From assembly GCF_005938675.2 (NCBI RefSeq), contig NZ_VCCH02000062.1, positions 1-49,617 of the forward strand: DNA of 49,617 nt, in the 5' to 3' direction. Origin of the DNA: Mycobacterium sp. KBS0706 (GTDB lineage: Bacteria > Pseudomonadota > Alphaproteobacteria > DSM-16000 > Inquilinaceae). Positions 1 through 7,457 of the stretch are shown one piece after another. A model generated the notes under the pieces. That model was given only the letters and a program-made list of their open reading frames with translations, was not told the DNA's origin and did not search any database. Position 1 is the stretch's first letter, and each line of letters opens with the position of its first letter. A program made the translations under genes and the position numbers.

Positions 1-27
1 CGACGCAGGGCGCAGGGAGTGTGAGAA

Positions 28-495
28 ATGCCGGCTAAAACCCCGGGCCGCGTCGTCGCGCAGAACCGGCGGGCGCGGCACGACTATTTCATCGACGAGA
101 ATGTCGAGGCCGGCATCGTCCTGGTCGGGACCGAGGTGAAGTCGCTGCGCGAGGGCCGCGGCAACCTGCAGGACGCCTATGCCGGCGAAATGCAGGGCGA
201 GCTGTACCTGTTCAACGCCCATATCCCGGAATACGGGCCGGCGCAGCGCTTCAACCACGAGCTGAAGCGGCCGCGCAAGCTGCTGGTGCGCAAGCGCGAG
301 CGGGACAAACTGCTGGGGAAGGTGAAGCGGGATGGCATGACCCTCATCCCGCTGTCGATCTATTTCAATGCCCGCGGCTTCGCCAAGGTCGATCTCGGCC
401 TGGCCCGGGGCAAAAAGGCGCATGACAAGCGCGAGACCATCAAGGCCCGCGACTGGCAGCGCGAAAAGGCTCGCGTCCTGCGCGACCGCGGCTGA
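28..495 (+). CDS. smpB: SsrA-binding protein SmpB
   Basis: SmpB binds tmRNA and delivers it to stalled ribosomes for trans-translation. The 155-residue product has the family's full length and core: an N-terminal VVAQNRRARHDYFI segment, the GTEVKSLREGRGNLQDAYA stretch (about residues 34-52), and a basic C-terminal tail of alternating K/R/D that enters the decoding site in known SmpB. The ATG is preceded by GGGAG about 8 bases upstream. The preceding 27 bases are too short to identify a neighbour. Downstream lies a convergent gene separated by a strong hairpin. Confidence 0.97.
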   Translation: MPAKTPGRVVAQNRRARHDYFIDENVEAGIVLVGTEVKSLREGRGNLQDAYAGEMQGELYLFNAHIPEYGPAQRFNHELKRPRKLLVRKRERDKLLGKVKRDGMTLIPLSIYFNARGFAKVDLGLARGKKAHDKRETIKARDWQREKARVLRDRG

Positions 496-502
496 TCGCG
501 GC

Positions 503-532
503 AGGCCGGTTCCCTCACGGGGAAACCGGCCT
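503..532. terminator. Hairpin between convergent smpB and NYN gene
   Basis: A stem of nine perfect base pairs (AGGCCGGTT at 503-511 with AACCGGCCT at 524-532) extends through three more C-G pairs past a bulged A. It lies directly after smpB and just before the stop of the convergent gene, so it could end transcription from both sides. No clear T tract follows, so strength is uncertain. Confidence 0.6.
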
Positions 533-540
533 GGGCCACA

Positions 541-1167
541 TCAAGCGGACCGGGCGTAGTTGCCGGCCTGCTGCACCGTCTCCTCGACCACGCCGTCATC
601 ACCCTCGACCGCCGGGGCGACCTGGGTGCGGTTCGGCGCGTTCATGCGCTGGATGTGCGGCGACAGCTCCATCAGCTCGACGAAGTTGTCGGCCTGACGG
701 CGCAGCTCGTCCGACACCATCGGCGGGCTCGACTTGATGGTCGAGACCACGGTGACGCGGACGCCCTTGCGCTGGATCGCCTCGACCAGCCGCTTGAAGT
801 CGCCGTCGCCGGAGAACAGCAGGATGTGGTCGGCCCGGTCGGCCATCTCCAGCGCGTCGATCGCCAGGTCGATGTCGACATTGCCTTTGACCCGGCGGCG
901 GCCCTGGCTGTCGGTGTACTCGCGCAACGGCTTGGTCACCATGCTGTAGCCGTTGTAGTCCAGCCAGTCGATCAGCGGTCGGATAGGCGAATATTCCTGA
1001 TCCTCGATCAGCGTGGTATAATAGAAGGCGCGGATCAGGCGACCCTTCTTGGCGAACAGGTCGAGCAGCCGGCGATAATCGATATCGAAACCAAGCGAAC
1101 GAGCCGCGCCGTACAGGTTGGCGCCATCAATGAAAATTGCGAGCCGTTCTTCCTTATAGAATATCAT
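541..1167 (-). CDS. NYN domain protein (LabA/DUF88 family, putative RNase)
   Basis: The 208-residue protein belongs to the NYN (Nedd4-BP1/YacP-like nuclease) LabA/DUF88 family, a PIN-like fold. Visible family acidic residues are D14 (AIFIDGANLY), D98/D100/D104 (GNVDIDLAIDAL) and D121/D123 (FSGDGDF), the expected metal-binding set of a nuclease. The last ~40 residues are acidic and low in complexity. The gene lies between smpB and rpoZ, an arrangement I recall from other alphaproteobacteria. A role in RNA turnover is plausible from fold and context, but substrate and activity are unknown. It is divergent from rpoZ across ~213 bases. Confidence 0.88.
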   Translation of the reverse strand: MIFYKEERLAIFIDGANLYGAARSLGFDIDYRRLLDLFAKKGRLIRAFYYTTLIEDQEYSPIRPLIDWLDYNGYSMVTKPLREYTDSQGRRRVKGNVDIDLAIDALEMADRADHILLFSGDGDFKRLVEAIQRKGVRVTVVSTIKSSPPMVSDELRRQADNFVELMELSPHIQRMNAPNRTQVAPAVEGDDGVVEETVQQAGNYARSA

Positions 1168-1380
1168 GTGCGTTCCTTCGCGGCAGGGGACAGGTTGACA
1201 GATTGGGTTCGCTACCCACTTTGCAAGGAGCGGTCAACGGTTCGCGACGAGGCTTGCGCATCCGCCGCATCTGCGCTACGTGGTCCGCCCTTCGCTATAA
1301 CAAAGATGCGACCGTTGCGTTGCATCCATCTTGTCACGATTCTATCGTCGTGGCTGTATTTCGTGCAGGAGCGGTAGCCC

Positions 1381-1827
1381 ATGGCTCGCGTCACCGTTGA
1401 GGATTGCGTCCTCAAGATCCCGAACCGGTTCGACCTGGTGCTCGTGGCGGCCCAGCGCGCCCGCGACATTTCGTCCGGCGCCGCGCTGACCATCGACCGC
1501 GACGACGACAAGAACCCGGTGGTGGCGCTGCGCGAGATCGCCGATGAGACGGTCCCGCTGGACGGCCTGCAGGAGGCCTTGGTCAAGGGCCATCAGAAGC
1601 TCGCCGAGATCGACGAGGCCGATGACGAGATCATCGAGCTGATGGCCGGCGAAGAGGAGTGGCTCAAGGCCGGTGTGGCGCCGCAGAACCCGGCCGCCGC
1701 GGTCGGCTCGGACGAGGAGTCGACCTTCGGCATCGGAGTCGTCGAGGACGAGGCGGAAGACGACGAGGCCGAGGAGGACGACGGCCGCGGCGACCTGGAA
1801 ATCGGCTCCTCCGAAGACGACATCTGA
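1381..1827 (+). CDS. rpoZ: DNA-directed RNA polymerase omega subunit
   Basis: Omega helps assemble and stabilise RNA polymerase by holding beta-prime and contributes to a ppGpp site in proteobacteria. The N-terminus MARVTVEDCVLKIPNRFDLV and the following AAQRARDISSGA segment are diagnostic. The 148-residue length exceeds that of short omegas because of a strongly acidic C-terminal tail (residues ~110-148, mostly D/E with G and S). AGGAG lies about 10 bases before the ATG. It is followed on the same strand by the ppGpp synthetase/hydrolase gene, a conserved pairing. No convincing -35/-10 pair was found in the upstream gap. Confidence 0.96.
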   Translation: MARVTVEDCVLKIPNRFDLVLVAAQRARDISSGAALTIDRDDDKNPVVALREIADETVPLDGLQEALVKGHQKLAEIDEADDEIIELMAGEEEWLKAGVAPQNPAAAVGSDEESTFGIGVVEDEAEDDEAEEDDGRGDLEIGSSEDDI

Positions 1828-2031
1828 TCCGAGCGGAACTGCCCGGCATGGTGTCAGGCCGCCTGTCGGGAGATCGATGATGCGGCTTGACCGGTCGGGG
1901 CGGGGACATGGCTGCCGCGCGCCTGCCGAATTTGATCCACAACGCGGCGGATTTTGGTCAATTTATGATCCGGGCGGGCGCTGGGTCGTTCGTCCGGGAG
2001 AATCGCTGATGGATCGGTGGCGGGGCGCGGC

Positions 2032-4197
2032 ATGATCCGCCAATACGAACTGGTCGAGCGGGTCAAGGCCTACGATCCGTCGGCGGACGAGGACCTGATC
2101 AACCGCGCCTATGTCTATTCGATGAAGGCGCATGGCTCGCAGAAGCGCGCCTCCGGCGACCCCTATTTCGTCCATCCGATCGAGGTCGCCGGCATCCTGG
2201 CCGGCATGAAGCTCGACACCGGCTCGATCGTCACCGGCCTGCTGCACGACACCGTCGAGGACACCGGCGCGACGCTGAGCGAGCTCGAGGGCCTGTTCGG
2301 GCGCGAGACGGCGCAGCTGGTCGACGGCGTCACCAAGCTGTCGAAGCTGGAGCTGCAGAGCGACCAGTCCAAGCAGGCGGAGAATTTCCGCAAGCTGGTC
2401 CTGGCGATGTCCAAGGACATCCGGGTGCTGCTGGTCAAGCTGGCCGACCGGCTGCACAACATGCGCACCCTCGGCGCCTTCAACAACGAGGAGAAGCGGC
2501 GCCGGATCGCGCGCGAGACGCTGGAGATCTACGCGCCCCTCGCCGAGCGCATCGGCATGCACGGCATGCAGGAGGAGCTGGAGGACCTGGCCTTCGCCCA
2601 GCTCCACGCCGATGCGCGGGAGAGTATCGTCCGCCGCCTGGCCCAGCTGCGCGAGGAAGGCCAGGATGTCGTCTCGAAGATCATCGCCGAACTGCAGCGG
2701 GTGCTGGACGAAGGGGGCCTCAAGGCCGCCGTCCTCGGCCGCGAGAAGCGCCCGTACTCGATCTGGCGCAAGATGCAGCGCAAGAACATGGCGTTCGAGC
2801 AGCTGACCGACATCATGGCCTTCCGGATCGTGGTCGAGACCGAGGGCGACTGCTACCACGCGCTCGGCCTGATCCACGGCCGCTATGCCTCGCTGCCCGG
2901 CCGCTTCAAGGACTATATCTCGACGCCGAAGCCGAACGGCTACCGGTCGCTGCACACCGCGGTGATCGGGCCGATGCGGCAGCGCATCGAGGTTCAGATC
3001 CGCACCGGCGACATGCAGGAGATCGCGGAGCTCGGCGTCGCCGCGCACTGGGCCTACAAGCAGGGCGACCGCAACCAGGACGGCACCCAGTACCGCTGGC
3101 TGCGCGACCTGCTCGACATTGTCGACCAGGCCCAGAAGCCCGAGGAGTTCCTCGAGCACACCAAGCTGGCCCTGTTCCAGGACCAGGTGTTCTGCTTCAC
3201 CCCGAAGGGTGCGGTGATCGCCCTGCCGCAGGGCGCGACGCCGGTCGACTTCGCCTATGCCGTACACAGCCAGATCGGCGACACCTGCGTCGGCGCGCGG
3301 GTCAACGGCCGCATGGTGACGCTGCGCCACCTGCTGCAGAACGGCGACCAGGTCGAGATCATCACCTCGAAGACCTCGACGCCGTCGCCGGAATGGGAGC
3401 GCTTCGTCGCCACCGGCAAGGCGCGGGCCTGCATCCGGCGCTTCATCCGCGCCCAGCAGCATGACGAGCACGCCAAGCTCGGCCGGTCGATGCTGCAGGG
3501 CGTGTTCCGGCAGGAGGGCTACGAGTTCTCCGACAAGGCGCTGGAAGGCGTGCTCAAGATCTTCAAGGCCGCCCAGGCCGACGACATCCTGGCCAATGTC
3601 GGGGCCGGGGTGCTGGGCGCGCGCGACGTGTTCCACGCCGTGTTCCCGGGCCACCGCGCCCAGGTGCAGCAGGAGAAGGAGCGCTCGGGCAAGGTCGTGC
3701 CGCTGACCCGGGCGCGCAAGGCCGCGACCACCGGCGGGCCGGGCGCGATCCCGATCCGCGGGCTGATCCCGAACCTCGCCGTGCACTATGCCCGTTGCTG
3801 CCACCCGATCCCGGGTGACCGCATCGTCGGCATCGTCACCACCGGCAAGGGCGTGACCATCCACACCATCGACTGCGACACGCTGGAGAGCTTCTACAAC
3901 GCGCCGGAGCGCTGGCTCGACGTCAGCTGGGACGCCGGCGCCGACGCCGCCGAGGACCATGTCGGCCGGATCCAGGTGACGATCAGCAACGAGCCGGGCA
4001 GCCTCGGCACGCTGACCACGGTGATCGGCAAGAACGGCGGCAACATCACCAATCTCAAGATCACCAGCCGGTCGGTCGACTTCTTCGAGATCCTGATCGA
4101 CATCGACGTCAAGGACGTCAAGCACCTGACCAACATCATCGCGGCGCTCCGCGCCATGCCTGTGATCAGCGCGGTGGACCGTGCCCGCAGCCGCTGA
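2032..4197 (+). CDS. rsh: Bifunctional (p)ppGpp synthetase/hydrolase (RelA/SpoT homologue)
   Basis: A long Rsh enzyme of 721 residues that makes and degrades the stringent-response alarmone. Domain order is complete: HD hydrolase (H48, H72-D73 in LLHDTVED, later ADRLHN), synthetase (~residues 240-350), TGS (~380-445), a conserved region with HYARCCHPIPGD (~585) and C-terminal ACT (~643-721). Intact HD residues plus the RFKD motif at 291-294 (the RxKD type of bifunctional enzymes rather than the acidic RelA type) indicate both activities. I chose ATG 2032 (MIRQYELVERVK matches family N-termini). An in-frame GTG at 2017 would add five residues. The ~200-base gap after rpoZ contains a TATGAT at 1964-1969 but no good -35. 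Confidence 0.96.
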   Translation: MIRQYELVERVKAYDPSADEDLINRAYVYSMKAHGSQKRASGDPYFVHPIEVAGILAGMKLDTGSIVTGLLHDTVEDTGATLSELEGLFGRETAQLVDGVTKLSKLELQSDQSKQAENFRKLVLAMSKDIRVLLVKLADRLHNMRTLGAFNNEEKRRRIARETLEIYAPLAERIGMHGMQEELEDLAFAQLHADARESIVRRLAQLREEGQDVVSKIIAELQRVLDEGGLKAAVLGREKRPYSIWRKMQRKNMAFEQLTDIMAFRIVVETEGDCYHALGLIHGRYASLPGRFKDYISTPKPNGYRSLHTAVIGPMRQRIEVQIRTGDMQEIAELGVAAHWAYKQGDRNQDGTQYRWLRDLLDIVDQAQKPEEFLEHTKLALFQDQVFCFTPKGAVIALPQGATPVDFAYAVHSQIGDTCVGARVNGRMVTLRHLLQNGDQVEIITSKTSTPSPEWERFVATGKARACIRRFIRAQQHDEHAKLGRSMLQGVFRQEGYEFSDKALEGVLKIFKAAQADDILANVGAGVLGARDVFHAVFPGHRAQVQQEKERSGKVVPLTRARKAATTGGPGAIPIRGLIPNLAVHYARCCHPIPGDRIVGIVTTGKGVTIHTIDCDTLESFYNAPERWLDVSWDAGADAAEDHVGRIQVTISNEPGSLGTLTTVIGKNGGNITNLKITSRSVDFFEILIDIDVKDVKHLTNIIAALRAMPVISAVDRARSR

Positions 4198-4284
4198 CCG
4201 CCGACCCGGCTCCGCCGGGCTGCGACCAACGTCGCCCTCACCGGCGATTGATTTCCAACCGCCGCCGGACCATACAGGGGCGCC

Positions 4285-5055
4285 ATGAGCCAGCATCAGA
4301 AGTCGGTCGAGATGTCGAAGAAGCAGGGTGGATGGGTCGAAACCATCCTGACCGTGGTCTATGCGATCGCGATCGCCTTCGGCATCCGCACCGTCGCGTT
4401 CGAGCCGTTCAACATCCCGTCCGGCTCGATGATCCCGACGCTGCTGGTCGGCGACTACCTGTTCGTGTCGAAGTTCTCCTACGGCTATAGCGCCCAGACC
4501 ATCGCCTTCGGCTTGCCGCTGTTCGACGGCCGGATCCTCGGCAGCCCGCCGGCCCGCGGCGACGTCGCCGTGTTCCGCAAGCCGAACGACACCTCGGTCG
4601 ACTACGTCAAGCGCGTGATCGGCCTGCCCGGCGACCGGGTCAAGCTCACCGCCGGCCGGCTTTACATCAACGGCCAGATGGTCGAGCGCCGCGAGATCGA
4701 GACCTACGGCGCGACCACCCAGTACGGCCAGCGCGTCGCCCTGCACCAGTACATCGAGACGCTGCCGGGCGCGAACGGCAACCCGCCGGTCGAGCACCGG
4801 ATCCTGGAGATCAGCGACAACCAGCAATATGACGACACGCCGGAATACGACGTGCCGCCGGGCCATTATTTCATGATGGGCGACAACCGCGACAACAGCG
4901 CCGACAGCCGCGCCGATGTCGGCTTCGTCCCGGTCGAGAACTTCGTCGGCCGCGCCGAGTTCCTGTGGTTCAGCCTCGACGACGCCAGCTTCTGGCAGGT
5001 CTGGAAATGGCCGTTCGCGCTCCGCTTCAGCCGCATGTTCACGGGGATCCACTGA
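4285..5055 (+). CDS. lepB: Signal peptidase I
   Basis: Type I signal peptidase, 256 residues, removing signal peptides at the outer face of the inner membrane. It has one N-terminal membrane helix (~residues 18-38), the nucleophile Ser48 in PSGSMIPTL, the general base Lys109 in DYVKRVIGLPGD, and the C-terminal MGDNRDNSADSR box. The 87-base gap from rsh holds a short GC dyad (CCCGGC-TCC-GCCGGG, 4205-4219) with no T tract. In many alphaproteobacteria acpS and/or pdxJ lie between rsh and lepB. They are absent here. It overlaps or abuts rnc. Confidence 0.97.
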   Translation: MSQHQKSVEMSKKQGGWVETILTVVYAIAIAFGIRTVAFEPFNIPSGSMIPTLLVGDYLFVSKFSYGYSAQTIAFGLPLFDGRILGSPPARGDVAVFRKPNDTSVDYVKRVIGLPGDRVKLTAGRLYINGQMVERREIETYGATTQYGQRVALHQYIETLPGANGNPPVEHRILEISDNQQYDDTPEYDVPPGHYFMMGDNRDNSADSRADVGFVPVENFVGRAEFLWFSLDDASFWQVWKWPFALRFSRMFTGIH

Positions 5056-5747
5056 CCGCCGGGACCGAAGAGGGCCTCGACGCGTTCGCCCGGCGGCTCG
5101 GCCACGCCTTCCGCGAGCCGATGCTGCTGGTCGAGGCGCTGACGCATCCCAGCGTCAGCGGCCAGAAGCGGCGCATCGCCAAGCACGGCTATGAGCGGCT
5201 GGAGTTCCTCGGCGACCGGGTGCTCGGCCTGGTCATCGCCGAATGGCTGCTCGAGCGCTTCCCGAAGGAGGCCGAGGGCGCCATCGCCAAGCGCCATGTC
5301 GCCCTGGTGCGGCGCGAGGCGCTGGTCGAGGTGGCCCAGGCGATCGGCCTCGGCCGCCATCTCGTGCTGTCGCCGGGCGAGGACGTGGTCGGCCGCGAGA
5401 ACCCGACCATCCTGGCCGATGCCTGCGAGGCGGTGATCGGCGCGCTGTACCGCGACGGCGGGCTTGCCACCGCGGCCGGCTTCATCCGCCAGGCCTGGGC
5501 CGGCTTCATCGATCAGAACGCAGCGCCGCCGCAGGACCCGAAATCGGCGCTGCAGCAATGGGCGCTGGCCCGCGGCCTTAAGCTGCCGCGCTATGTCGAG
5601 GTGTCGCGCGGCGGCAGCGACCATCTGCCGGTCTTCGAGATCCGCGTCGAGATCGAAGGCCAGCCTGCCGCCACCGCCAGCGGCCCGTCGAAACGGGTGG
5701 CCGAGCGCGACGCCGCCGCCGCTCTCCTGCAAAGGCTTTCCCCATGA
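5007..5747 (+). CDS. rnc: Ribonuclease III
   Basis: RNase III cleaves double-stranded RNA in rRNA and mRNA processing. The catalytic domain shows the signature ERLEFLGDRVL (E66 and D70 in this numbering) and ADACEAVIGALYRDGG. A dsRNA-binding domain follows (DPKSALQQWALARG to the C-terminus). The start is uncertain: between the lepB stop and the conserved LDAFARRLGHAF there is no ATG, GTG or TTG. I list ATG 5007 (GGCAGG upstream), which overlaps lepB by 49 bases. GTG 4965 is also open. A CTG at 5052, overlapping the lepB stop as CTGA and preceded by GGGGAT, would give a 231-residue protein typical of the family. The 3' end overlaps era as ATGA. Confidence 0.93.
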   Translation: MAVRAPLQPHVHGDPLTAGTEEGLDAFARRLGHAFREPMLLVEALTHPSVSGQKRRIAKHGYERLEFLGDRVLGLVIAEWLLERFPKEAEGAIAKRHVALVRREALVEVAQAIGLGRHLVLSPGEDVVGRENPTILADACEAVIGALYRDGGLATAAGFIRQAWAGFIDQNAAPPQDPKSALQQWALARGLKLPRYVEVSRGGSDHLPVFEIRVEIEGQPAATASGPSKRVAERDAAAALLQRLSP

Positions 5748-6649
5748 CCGAAGACGCGACGCGCTGCGGGTTCGTCGCCCTGATCGGCGCCCCCAACGCC
5801 GGCAAGTCGACCCTGCTCAACACCCTGGTCGGCACCAAGGTCGCGATCGTCTCGCCGAAGGTGCAGACCACGCGCAGCCGGGTGCTCGGCATCCTCACCG
5901 AGGGCACGACCCAGATCGTGTTCGTCGACACGCCCGGCATCTTCAAGCCGCGCCGGCGGCTCGACCGCGCCATGGTCGCCGCCGCCTGGGCCGGGGCGGC
6001 CGAGGGCGACCTGGTGCTGCTGCTGGTCGACGCCGCGTTGAAGGGCGTGCGCGAGGAGACCCGCGGCATCGTCGAGAAGCTGGCCCAGACCAAGCGCAAG
6101 GCGATCCTGATCCTGAACAAGATCGACGCCGTGCGGCACGAGGTGCTGCTGTCCCTCGCCGCCGACCTGAACGCCACCGGCGTGTTCACCGACACCTTCA
6201 TGATCTCGGCCCTGACCGGCAGCGGAGTCGACGACCTGCGCCGTCATCTGGCCGCGCATCTGCCCGAGGGGCCGTGGCTGTTCCCGGAGGACCAGGTCTC
6301 GGACATGCCGATGCGCCTGCTGGCGGCCGAGATCACGCGCGAAAAGCTGTTCCTGCGGCTGCAGCAGGAGCTGCCCTATGCGGTCGCAGTCGAGACCGAA
6401 AGCTGGGAGGAGCAGCCGGACGGCAGCGTCCGCATCTCCCAGATCATCTACGTCCAGCGTGACGGGCAGAAGGCGATCGTGCTCGGCCGCGGCGGCCAGA
6501 TGATCAAGGCGATCGGCACCGCCGCCCGGCTGGAGCTGGAGGAGATCACCGAACAGCGCGTGCATCTCGCGCTGTTCGTCAAGGTGCGCGAGAACTGGCT
6601 CGACGACCCGGCGCGGTACTCGGTCTGGGGTCTGGACTACGATGCATAG
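5744..6649 (+). CDS. era: GTPase Era
   Basis: Era is an essential GTPase in 16S rRNA maturation and 30S assembly. The 301-residue protein has G1 GAPNAGKS (15-22), a switch region with KVQTTRSRVLGI, G3 DTPG, G4 NKID, and a C-terminal KH RNA-binding domain with VIVLGRGGQMIKAIG-like loop around residues 245-260. Start and upstream rnc stop overlap as ATGA, which argues for translational coupling. The rnc-era-recO order is the usual one. Confidence 0.97.
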   Translation: MTEDATRCGFVALIGAPNAGKSTLLNTLVGTKVAIVSPKVQTTRSRVLGILTEGTTQIVFVDTPGIFKPRRRLDRAMVAAAWAGAAEGDLVLLLVDAALKGVREETRGIVEKLAQTKRKAILILNKIDAVRHEVLLSLAADLNATGVFTDTFMISALTGSGVDDLRRHLAAHLPEGPWLFPEDQVSDMPMRLLAAEITREKLFLRLQQELPYAVAVETESWEEQPDGSVRISQIIYVQRDGQKAIVLGRGGQMIKAIGTAARLELEEITEQRVHLALFVKVRENWLDDPARYSVWGLDYDA

Positions 6650-6712
6650 TCGGAATCTCGCTTGTTCCCGTTTCGTGCTATACGGTCGGAATGACCTTGG
6701 ACGGGGCATGAT

Positions 6713-7447
6713 GTGGACTGGCGCGACGACGGCATCGTCCTGACCGTCCGCCCGCATGGCGAGGCGGCGTTGATCACCGGCGTGCTGACCCGCGGGCACG
6801 GCCGCCATCTCGGCGTGGTCCACGGCCAGCGTCGGCGCGCCCAGCTGCCGCCGGGCACGCTGGTCTCGGCGCAGTGGCGCGGCCGGCTGGCCGACCATCT
6901 CGGCACCTGGACGCTCGAGGTCGACCGCACCCCGGCCGCCGCGATCATGGACGAGCCGTTGCGGCTCCTGGCCCTGGTCTCGGCCTGCGCCGTGCTCGAC
7001 GCAGCTTTGGCCGAGCGGCAGCCGCTGCCGGCGGTCTATGACGGCACGCTCGCTTTCCTCGAGACGCTGCCGACGCCGCATTGGGACGCCGCCTATGTGC
7101 AGTGGGAGGTCGGGCTGCTCGGCGTGCTCGGCTTCGGCCTCGACGTCTCGCGCTGCGCCGTCACCGGCAGCAACGACCATCTCGCCTTCATCAGCCCGAA
7201 GACGGGGAGGGCGGTGTCGCTGTCCGCCGCCGGGCCGTATCGCGACCGGCTGCTGCCGCTGCCCGGCTTCCTGACCGGCCGCGAGCCGGCGGTCCCGGCC
7301 ACGGTGGCCCAGGGGCTGGAGCTGACCGGCCATTTCTTCGACCGACACCTGTTCGCCCAGGCCGGCCGCGCCCCGCCCGAGGCGCGGACCCGATTTGTCG
7401 AGGCGTACCGCCGAAGCGCGCTTCGGTCGGCCGCGCCGTTACGCTAG
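6713..7447 (+). CDS. recO: DNA repair protein RecO
   Basis: RecO loads RecA on SSB-coated single strands with RecR in gap repair. The 244-residue protein begins with the OB-fold pattern DDGIVLTVRPHGEAALITGVLTRGHG and continues with the helical C-terminal region, including LGFGLDVSRCAVTG and ISPKTGRAVS as in alphaproteobacterial RecO. Only one cysteine remains in the segment that forms a zinc finger in some RecO proteins, so no metal site is expected. The start is GTG at 6713 with GGACGGGG upstream. Nearby ATGs are out of frame. It ends 10 bases before parC. Confidence 0.93.
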   Translation: MDWRDDGIVLTVRPHGEAALITGVLTRGHGRHLGVVHGQRRRAQLPPGTLVSAQWRGRLADHLGTWTLEVDRTPAAAIMDEPLRLLALVSACAVLDAALAERQPLPAVYDGTLAFLETLPTPHWDAAYVQWEVGLLGVLGFGLDVSRCAVTGSNDHLAFISPKTGRAVSLSAAGPYRDRLLPLPGFLTGREPAVPATVAQGLELTGHFFDRHLFAQAGRAPPEARTRFVEAYRRSALRSAAPLR

Positions 7448-7457
7448 ACTCCCGGAC

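Noticed and set aside
1168..1380. TTGACA at 1195-1200 and TTGTCA at 1331-1336 as rpoZ promoters
   Set aside because: The first has no -10 at proper spacing. The second would put the start point almost on the ribosome site.
1963..5052. A 1029-codon open frame on the minus strand opposite rsh and lepB
   Set aside because: It is antisense to well-conserved genes. Its composition (His, Arg, Asp, Val, Leu) is typical of frames that stay open in GC-rich DNA, and no domain is recognisable.
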